A stretch of DNA of 6,004 bases, taken from an uncultured Collinsella sp. (GTDB lineage Bacteria; Actinomycetota; Coriobacteriia; Coriobacteriales; Coriobacteriaceae). Of the stretch, positions 1-6,004 are shown one piece after another; position 1 is the stretch's first letter; the number at the start of each line of letters is the position of its first letter. The stretch covers positions 1 to 6,004 of the forward strand of contig URYA01000107.1 of NCBI GenBank assembly GCA_900551975.1, in the 5' to 3' direction. A model generated the notes under the pieces. That model saw only the letters and a program-made list of their open reading frames with translations, made no database searches and was not told where the DNA came from. The position numbers and the translations under genes are program-made.

Positions 1-942
<942 letters not shown>

Positions 943-956
<14 letters not shown>

Positions 957-2667
957 AAAAGCGAAGACGGTCAACGTCCTCGAGGGGCCGATGACCGAGT
1001 CGTGCGCCGAGTTTCCCGCGCGCCACGTGTTTATCAAGTGCCCGGAGTGCCGCCGCGTGATCGATGAGGCACGCCTGCACGACAACCTCGAGGTCTGCCC
1101 TCGTTGCGGCAAACACTTTCGCGTGAGCGGTCGCGCGCGCATGCGCATGACGGTCGACGAGGGCACGTTTGAGGAATGGGATGCCAATCTGGCGTCGGAG
1201 GATTTCCTCTCGTTTCCCGGCTATGTCGACAAGCTCAAGAGCGTGAGCGAACGTTCGGGCGAGCGCGATGCCGTTGTGTGCGGCAAGGGCAAAATCTGCG
1301 GTTGCGATACGGCGCTCTTCTTTATGGACGCCAACTTTATGATGGGCTCGATGGGTTCCGTGGTGGGCGAGAAGATCTGCCGCACATTTGAGCGTGCGAC
1401 CGAGCTGGGACTGCCGGTCGTTGGCTTTACCGTATCGGGTGGCGCTCGCATGCAGGAAGGCGTGACCTCGCTCATGCAGATGGCCAAAATCTCTGCGGCG
1501 GTTAGGCGCCATAGCGAGGCGGGCGGCCTGTATATCACGGTGCTCACTGACCCCACGACCGGAGGCGTAACCGCGAGCTTTGCCATGGAGGGCGATATTA
1601 TCCTGGCCGAGCCCGATGCCCTGACGGCATTTGCCGGCCCGCGCGTGATCGAGCAGAACATGCACAAGCGCCTGCCCAAGGGATTCCAGCGCTCCGAGTT
1701 TTTGCTGGAGCACGGCTTTTGCGATGCCGTTGTTCCGCGTGGCGAGATTGCGCTCACGGTAGGCGAGCTGCTGGCGCTGCACGAAGGGCACGCGCCCGGC
1801 CTGGGGGCACCGCATGAGATCGTGCATACGGGTCGCCGCGGCAAAAAGCTGGGACACTTGTTCAAGCGCTCGGCCGCACCAAAAACCGCGCTCGAGATTG
1901 TCAAGCAGACCCGCTCGGCAGATCGCGCCACGGCAGGCGAGATGATCTCGCTGGGCCTGGATGGATTTGTGGAGCTGCACGGCGACCGCTACTTTGGCGA
2001 CGACGCCGCTGTGGTGGCTGGCATTGGCTGGAAAGACGGGCGCCCCGTAACGGTCATCGCCATCGAGCGCGGCACCACGACCAAAGAGCGCATGCGTCGC
2101 AACTTTGGCATGGCACATCCCGAGGGCTACCGCAAAGCGCGTCGCCTTATGCGCCAGGCCGAAAAGTTTGGTCGACCGGTTCTGTGCCTGGTCGATACTT
2201 CGGGCGCGTTTTGCGGCATCGGTGCCGAGGAGCGCGGCCAGGGCGAGGCGATTGCTCAGAATCTCATGGAGATGAGCGGCCTTAAGACACCGATTGTCTC
2301 GGTGGTGACAGGCGAGGGCGGCTCTGGTGGCGCGCTGGCGCTGTCCGTGGCCGACCGCATCCTGATGCTCTCGAGCTCGGCCTATTCAGTCGTGAGCCCC
2401 GAGGCCTGTGCGTCGATCCTGTGGAAGGATACCGAGCGTGCGGATGAGGCCGCCGAGGCGCTTAAGCTCACGGCCCCCGATCTGCTGGCGCTCGGCATCA
2501 TCGACGGCATTGTTGACGATAAGGGCCTGTCGCATGAGGAGATCGCCGGTGCCGTCATGTCCTCGGCATTTGATGCCTTCGATACGCTTGGGCAGCTCGA
2601 CGACGCGACCCTCACAAACCTCCGCTACGAAAAGTACCGCGCAATCGGTCGATACCGCACGATGTGA
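943..2667 (+). CDS. accDA: Fused acetyl-CoA carboxylase carboxyltransferase, beta (AccD) plus alpha (AccA) in one chain
   Basis: This 574-residue protein moves the carboxyl group from carboxybiotin to acetyl-CoA to give malonyl-CoA, the committed step of fatty acid synthesis. Residues 1 to about 285 are the AccD half. They carry a zinc ribbon with CPEC at 33-36 and CPRC at 52-55, then the crotonase-like core with SGGARMQEG (165-173) and TTGG (205-208). A basic linker (about 286-314) leads to the AccA half, with HGDR (346-349), RRNFGMAHPEGYRKA (385-399), GAEERGQGEAIA (427-438), GEGGSGGAL (457-465) and SPEACASILWK (485-495). In many bacteria these are two genes of about 300 and 320 codons. Here the AccA part is short at its N terminus, where the usual helical lead-in is reduced. 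ATG 943 has GGGG seven bases upstream and overlaps accC by 14 bases. ATG 949 and ATG 991 are possible alternatives. Such beta/alpha fusions are known in several lineages, so the call is firm. Confidence 0.96.
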
Positions 2668-2683
2668 CAAAGGGACAGCCCGC

Positions 2684-3922
2684 ATGTCATATTGGGAAAG
2701 GCGTTCCATGCTACAAGTTTCTAACACCTCGTTTACAACGTCGGTTTTATCAAACGCCATGGCCGTGGTGGACTATCTGTCCAAAAGCATGATGTCGGCG
2801 CTGCCGTTTATTGTCTGCGCGGCGTTGTTCCGCACCGTCGCTGTCATTATGGGCGAAGGCATGCTGGGCCTGTGGTCTGCCGATTCCGATATCTATCGCC
2901 TGTTCTACAGTTGGCTCTATAACGCCGGCTACTACTTTTTGCCCATTTATCTTGGTTGGGCGGCCGCCCGCCAGCTCGGTTGCTCGGAGCAGCTGGGCAT
3001 GATGCTGGGCGGCGTATTGATTGCACCCGATTTACTCAAGCTTGTCGATGCCGCATCGACGACGGGGGCATCGATGACTTCCGTGTATGGTCTGCTTCCT
3101 GCGCCGGTCAACGATTACACGACGACTGTTATTCCGGTTCTCATCTCGGTGCCCGTGCTATGGCGAGTGGAGTGTTTCTTTAAGCGCGTTATCCCTAAGG
3201 CCGTGGCGTTTTCGTTCGTTCCGTTTGCGACCATGCTTGTCATGGTTCCGGTTTCGCTGTGTATTACGGCGCCGGCGGGCAGCTATCTGGGCATGCTGTT
3301 GGGCCAGCTTATGTTTATGCTTGGCAATTCCGGTGGCATCGTGTCGCTGCTCACGCTCATGGGGCTTGCTGCGGGCTGGGAGTTCCTAAAGATCGCCGGC
3401 GTCAGCAACGTTGTCCTATCGCTCGTCTATGCGCAGTTTATGAGTGTGGGAACGGATTCGTGCATCCTGATCGCCGCGACGATGGCAACGTTCGCCGTTT
3501 GGGGCATGCCCTTTGGCGCGTCGCTTCGCGTTGCGGATAAGGACGAGAAGGCGCTCATGCTGGGCTATTCAATCTCGGGTGTTCTTGGCGGCGTAAGCGA
3601 GCCGGCGCTGTACGGTTGCGGCTTTAAATATGGCAGGTGCCTGACGTGCATGGCCATTGGCGGCGCCGTCGGAGGCCTTGTTGCGGCCGTGGGCCACGTT
3701 ACGGCCTATACCATCGGCATGACGAATGTCCTTATGGTCATTGGCTTTGCCACGGGCGGCATCTCGAACCTGCTGTGGTGCTGCGCTGCCGGCGGTATGG
3801 CATTTGCGGTGTCTGCGGCGCTGAGCTACTGCTTTGGCGTGGTGCCGGCGAAGGGACAGACGACGGGGGACGGAGCCGATTCACCCGAAACCTCGAAGAG
3901 CGTGGCCGAAGTAAGCGCGTAA
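2684..3922 (+). CDS. PTS transporter, EIIC membrane domain only, glucoside (beta-glucoside/sucrose/trehalose) type
   Basis: This 412-residue integral membrane protein resembles the sugar-translocating EIIC domain of the glucose-glucoside phosphotransferase superfamily. Hydrophobic segments run from about residue 35 to 386. Family-like stretches are GYYFLPIYLGWAAARQLG (82-99), TTVIPVLISVPVLWRVE (147-163) followed by VIPKAV (169-174), a TAPAGSYLG loop (195-203), and the signature GVSEPALYG (303-311), whose E306 corresponds to the conserved sugar-binding glutamate of GITEP-type motifs. No EIIB domain (phosphocysteine) or EIIA domain (phosphohistidine) is attached. The N terminus has only about 30 extra residues and the C-terminal tail (387-412) is short, polar and rich in Ser, Thr, Gly and Asp. 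It could work with EIIB/EIIA proteins encoded elsewhere or have become a non-PTS transporter or sensor; the substrate is unknown. The gene starts 16 bases after accDA with an AAAGGGA sequence upstream. ATG 2708, preceded by GGAAAGG, is an alternative start. Confidence 0.87.
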   Translation: MSYWERRSMLQVSNTSFTTSVLSNAMAVVDYLSKSMMSALPFIVCAALFRTVAVIMGEGMLGLWSADSDIYRLFYSWLYNAGYYFLPIYLGWAAARQLGCSEQLGMMLGGVLIAPDLLKLVDAASTTGASMTSVYGLLPAPVNDYTTTVIPVLISVPVLWRVECFFKRVIPKAVAFSFVPFATMLVMVPVSLCITAPAGSYLGMLLGQLMFMLGNSGGIVSLLTLMGLAAGWEFLKIAGVSNVVLSLVYAQFMSVGTDSCILIAATMATFAVWGMPFGASLRVADKDEKALMLGYSISGVLGGVSEPALYGCGFKYGRCLTCMAIGGAVGGLVAAVGHVTAYTIGMTNVLMVIGFATGGISNLLWCCAAGGMAFAVSAALSYCFGVVPAKGQTTGDGADSPETSKSVAEVSA

Positions 3923-3960
3923 ACCTGTGCGACACAAGGACGATTCCTTTGCCATATTCC

Positions 3961-3994
3961 AAGGCCGTGGCCCGTGTGGGTTGTGGCCTTTTTT
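3961..3994 (+). terminator. Rho-independent terminator after the EIIC gene
   Basis: Bases 3961-3973 can pair with 3978-3990 around a GTGT loop to give a 13-pair stem. The outer six pairs (AAGGCC with GGCCTT) and inner three (CCC with GGG) are Watson-Crick, and the four between them are G-T wobbles. A run of six T follows at 3989-3994, its first two bases lying in the stem. The hairpin starts 39 bases after the EIIC stop codon and no T-tract is visible for the opposite strand, so it should act on + strand transcripts. It separates the acc/EIIC unit from the CDF unit. Confidence 0.87.
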
Positions 3995-4015
3995 GTATCT
4001 GAAGGACAAAGTGGC

Positions 4016-4050
4016 TACACTACAATCCGTTTGAGCAATAGATATATATA
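4016..4050 (+). promoter_or_regulatory. Possible promoter region for the CDF transporter gene
   Basis: Between the terminator and the CDF start the sequence turns AT-rich. TACAAT at 4021-4026 matches five of six bases of a sigma-70-type -10 box, and GATATATATA at 4041-4050 is a second AT-rich candidate. Neither has a convincing -35 box at 16-18 bases: TTGAGC at 4031 is too close to the second, and TTGTAT at 3993 is too far from the first. Position after a terminator argues that a promoter is here, but the exact site is uncertain. Confidence 0.3.
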
Positions 4051-4061
4051 GGCAGTACCGT

Positions 4062-4066
4062 GGGGG
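4062..4066 (+). promoter_or_regulatory. G-rich ribosome binding site that bears on the CDF start choice
   Basis: A run of five G lies three bases before ATG 4070 and nine bases before the in-frame ATG 4076. The first spacing is short for a Shine-Dalgarno site, so translation may begin at 4076 and give a protein two residues shorter. The sequence alone does not settle this. Confidence 0.4.
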
Positions 4067-4069
4067 CTG

Positions 4070-5230
4070 ATGAAGATGGTCGAGTGGATCGTTCGTCGTG
4101 CGCAGGGCGACCGTGCGCGCGTGGGCACGTTGACGGGCATGGTGTGTATTCTCGCTAATGTTGCGCTTTGTGCTGCGAAGGGCGCAATTGGTGTGCTGTC
4201 GGGATCGGTTTCGATTGTGGCGGATGCCATGAACAACCTGTCCGATGCCAGCTCGAATATCGTGAGCGTGCTGGGCTTTAAGCTGGCGAGCAAGCCGGCC
4301 GACCCCGAGCATCCTTACGGCCACGGTCGCTACGAGTATCTCTCGGGTCTGGTCGTGGCGGCGCTCGTGCTGCTGATTGGCGTTGAGCTGGTGAAGTCCT
4401 CGGTCGAGCGCGTCATCCACCCCGAACCTGTCGAGTTCTCGCTTGCCCTGGTGGCAGTTCTAGTGCTTTCGATGGTCGTAAAGCTGTGGATGGCGGCCCT
4501 CAACCAAAAGCTCGGTGACCGCATTGAGTCCGAGACGCTGCATGCGACCGCGCAGGATTCCAAGAACGATGTCCTAGCCACGGGCGCCGTGCTGGCGTGC
4601 GCGATTGTTTCGCAGGTGACGCACATCAATCTTGACGCATGGGTCGGCCTTGCCGTTGGCGCCTATATTGGCTGGAGCGGTTTTGAACTCATCCAGGATA
4701 CGGTGAGCCCGCTTTTGGGTCAGTCGCCCGATCCTAAGCTGGTCAAGCACATCCGAGACAAGATCATGAGCTATCCCGGCGTTTTGGGCGTTCACGATTT
4801 GATGGTTCACGACTACGGCCCGGGCAGGAAGTTCGCAAGCGCTCACGCCGAGATGGCAGCCGAGGCCAGCCCGCTGAAAAGTCATGACACGCTCGACAAT
4901 ATTGAGCAGGCGTTTAGGAACGAAGACGGCATGATTGTCACGCTCCATTACGACCCCATCGTGACCGACGATCCCAAGGTGGCGAGCATGCGTTTACGCA
5001 TTAACGCCATGGCTCAACAGATCGATAGCCGCCTTTCAATTCACGATCTGCGCTGTGTGCCGGGCCCTACGCACACCAACGTGATCTTTGACTGCGTGCG
5101 ACCCTCGGATCTGCAGATGAGTGCCGAAGACGTAAAGCACGCGCTGGCACAACGGGTCGAATCGGAGTATCCCAAGTCGATTGCCAAGATTACGATCGAC
5201 GAAGACTACGTAGGCCATACCCACGAGTAG
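4070..5230 (+). CDS. Cation diffusion facilitator (CDF) family metal exporter, probably Mn(II)-type
   Basis: CDF proteins are dimeric inner-membrane antiporters that export divalent metals in exchange for protons. This one has 386 residues. Six membrane segments lie at about residues 21-41, 46-68, 91-108, 123-145, 168-185 and 188-206. The family motif HPYGHGRYEYL is at 81-91. The expected transport site is formed by N55 and D59 (in DAMNNLSD, helix 2) and D163 and D167 (in AQDSKND, start of helix 5). This Asn-Asp-Asp-Asp set lacks the histidines of zinc exporters such as CzcD and YiiP, and from what is known of MntE-like proteins it favours manganese. The cytoplasmic part is long: a first C-terminal domain (about 222-298) and a second related stretch (about 303-386) with LSIHDLRCVPGPTHTNVIF. 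It is the first gene after the terminator, and the phosphatase gene follows at 39 bases, so the two may be co-transcribed. Family call is firm; the metal is inferred. Confidence 0.92.
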   Translation: MKMVEWIVRRAQGDRARVGTLTGMVCILANVALCAAKGAIGVLSGSVSIVADAMNNLSDASSNIVSVLGFKLASKPADPEHPYGHGRYEYLSGLVVAALVLLIGVELVKSSVERVIHPEPVEFSLALVAVLVLSMVVKLWMAALNQKLGDRIESETLHATAQDSKNDVLATGAVLACAIVSQVTHINLDAWVGLAVGAYIGWSGFELIQDTVSPLLGQSPDPKLVKHIRDKIMSYPGVLGVHDLMVHDYGPGRKFASAHAEMAAEASPLKSHDTLDNIEQAFRNEDGMIVTLHYDPIVTDDPKVASMRLRINAMAQQIDSRLSIHDLRCVPGPTHTNVIFDCVRPSDLQMSAEDVKHALAQRVESEYPKSIAKITIDEDYVGHTHE

Positions 5231-5269
5231 GGCTGCGCCGGTAAAGCAGGTTATGCAGAAGGGGAGAGC

Positions 5270-5896
5270 ATGAAGAAACTGTATCTACTCCGCCACGGCC
5301 AGACGGAATTCAACGTCAAAAAGCTGGTCCAGGGCCGTTGCGATTCACCTTTGACCGACCTGGGCCGCAAACAAGCGGGAATGGCAGCCGCATGGCTCAA
5401 AGCCCACAACGTCGTTCCCGACAAAGTGGTCTCTTCGCCCTTAGGCCGAGCCATGGACACGGCAAGTCTCGTCGCAACCGAACTCCTCGGCCCGGACGCT
5501 GCCGTCGACCCCTGCGAAGGCATTATCGAGCGCTGCTACGGCACCTTCGAAGAAGGCCCCCACGACGCGCTGCCCACCGACGTCTGGGATCCCGGCGAGG
5601 ACCTGGTCCCCTTCGGAGGAGAAGGAAGCCGCACGCTGCAAGAACGCATGGTAGGCACCCTCACCAATCTCATGGACGCCGAGGGCATCGAAACCCTCCT
5701 AGCAGTAAGCCACGGCAGCGCCAGCCGCCAATTCATCAAGGCTGCAGCCCCAGAGGGCTTCGAGCTCCCAACAAAACTCCCCAACTGCGCCATCATGATC
5801 TTCGATTTTGACGAGGAAGATTTGCAAGGAAAGAGCGACAGGCTCCAATGCAAGTTCACTCTCCAGCAAATAGTGGACCCCCAACAAAGTAATTAG
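5270..5896 (+). CDS. Histidine phosphatase superfamily protein (phosphoglycerate-mutase-like)
   Basis: This 208-residue cytoplasmic protein belongs to the branch-1 histidine phosphatases, which transfer phosphate through a phosphohistidine. The N-terminal RHGQT motif gives R8 and the nucleophile H9. R60 in SSPLGRAMDTA is the second phosphate-binding arginine, E87 in IIERCYGTFEE is the likely proton donor, and H148 in AVSHGS completes the pocket. All core residues are present and the length is normal for the phosphatase group, shorter than typical cofactor-dependent phosphoglycerate mutase (about 230-250), so a phosphatase is more likely than glycolytic mutase. The substrate cannot be read from the sequence. 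A polar acidic tail follows residue 180. AAGGGGAG sits five bases before ATG 5270, supporting this start. The coding strand is C-rich, with many CCC, CTC and AAC-type codons, unlike the preceding G-rich genes. Confidence 0.92.
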   Translation: MKKLYLLRHGQTEFNVKKLVQGRCDSPLTDLGRKQAGMAAAWLKAHNVVPDKVVSSPLGRAMDTASLVATELLGPDAAVDPCEGIIERCYGTFEEGPHDALPTDVWDPGEDLVPFGGEGSRTLQERMVGTLTNLMDAEGIETLLAVSHGSASRQFIKAAAPEGFELPTKLPNCAIMIFDFDEEDLQGKSDRLQCKFTLQQIVDPQQSN

Positions 5897-6004
5897 CTGA
5901 GCGAGCAGAGTTAAGCAGACATCAACGTGTCGTCTCCCGAGCTTGGCAAAGGGGCGGCGAAATATATTAAGTTTGTCGCGAGTTCCGCACGCAAAGGAAA
6001 GCAC
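5897..6004 (+). promoter_or_regulatory. Gene-free 3' edge with a possible promoter and leader for a gene beyond the window
   Basis: No coding frame is supported here. TTGGCA at 5943-5948 resembles a -35 box, and TATTAA at 5965-5970 lies 16 bases further; the overlapping TATATT at 5963-5968 is a better -10 match but only 14 bases away. AAAGGAAAG at 5993-6001 looks like a ribosome binding site three bases from the edge, so a + strand gene probably starts just beyond it. No hairpin with a T-tract follows the phosphatase gene, so its terminator is not evident. All of these are weak matches. Confidence 0.35.

Noticed and set aside
1221..1931. A 236-codon - strand open frame inside accDA
   Set aside because: Low-complexity Ser/Pro/Ala-rich translation with no recognisable motif, fully explained as a shadow of accDA.
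2408..2683. Upstream extension of the EIIC frame to ATG 2408 (504 codons)
   Set aside because: The added 92 residues are Arg/Ser/Pro-rich out-of-frame translation of accDA. The EIIC homology starts only after 2684, where a ribosome-binding sequence also lies.
2668..2683. A terminator or promoter between accDA and EIIC
   Set aside because: Only 16 bases are available, with no hairpin and no T-tract; they hold little besides a ribosome binding site.
4041..4050. Alternating TA run as a possible repeat or operator
   Set aside because: It is only ten bases long and imperfect; an AT-rich promoter element is the simpler reading.
3881..4420. A 179-codon - strand frame covering the EIIC end, the terminator and the CDF start
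   Set aside because: It crosses a clear + strand terminator and conserved CDF codons, and its translation has no family resemblance.
5338..5811. A 157-codon + strand frame within the phosphatase gene
   Set aside because: Arg/Pro-rich shadow in another frame of a gene with all catalytic residues intact.

Overview
The window is about 6 kb of G+C-rich bacterial DNA with every recognisable gene on the + strand, packed tightly. A fused carboxyltransferase gene (accD-accA in one reading frame), a glucoside-type PTS permease and a histidine-family phosphatase suggest a gut-type Actinomycetota of the Coriobacteriia, such as Collinsella or a relative. This is an inference from gene style and composition; no rRNA or other marker is present to prove it.

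Layout. (1) Positions 1-956 are the 3' two thirds of accC (biotin carboxylase), cut by the window edge. (2) Positions 943-2667 are accDA, which overlaps the end of accC. Together they supply the biotin carboxylase and carboxyltransferase parts of acetyl-CoA carboxylase, which makes malonyl-CoA for fatty acid synthesis. The biotin carrier accB and other fatty-acid genes probably lie upstream, outside the window. (3) Sixteen bases after accDA comes a PTS permease (EIIC only, 2684-3922). No terminator separates it from accDA, so it is probably read through from the acc genes although its role is unrelated. A strong hairpin and T-tract at 3961-3994 closes this unit.

(4) A second unit begins with a cation diffusion facilitator (CDF) metal exporter (4070-5230). 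Its metal site reads Asn-Asp-Asp-Asp, which suggests Mn(II) rather than Zn(II), and it carries an extra C-terminal domain. (5) 39 bases later lies a histidine-phosphatase-superfamily gene (5270-5896) whose strand composition is C-rich, unlike the G-rich genes before it. (6) The last 108 bases hold no gene. They contain a possible promoter and a ribosome-binding-site-like sequence against the right edge, as expected just upstream of a gene that starts outside the window.

No tRNA, rRNA, CRISPR array, insertion sequence or phage gene is visible. I do not see a previously undescribed system. The points most worth checking are the orphan EIIC behind acc, the altered residues in its expected sugar site, the metal specificity and tandem C-terminal domains of the CDF protein, and the composition switch at the phosphatase gene.
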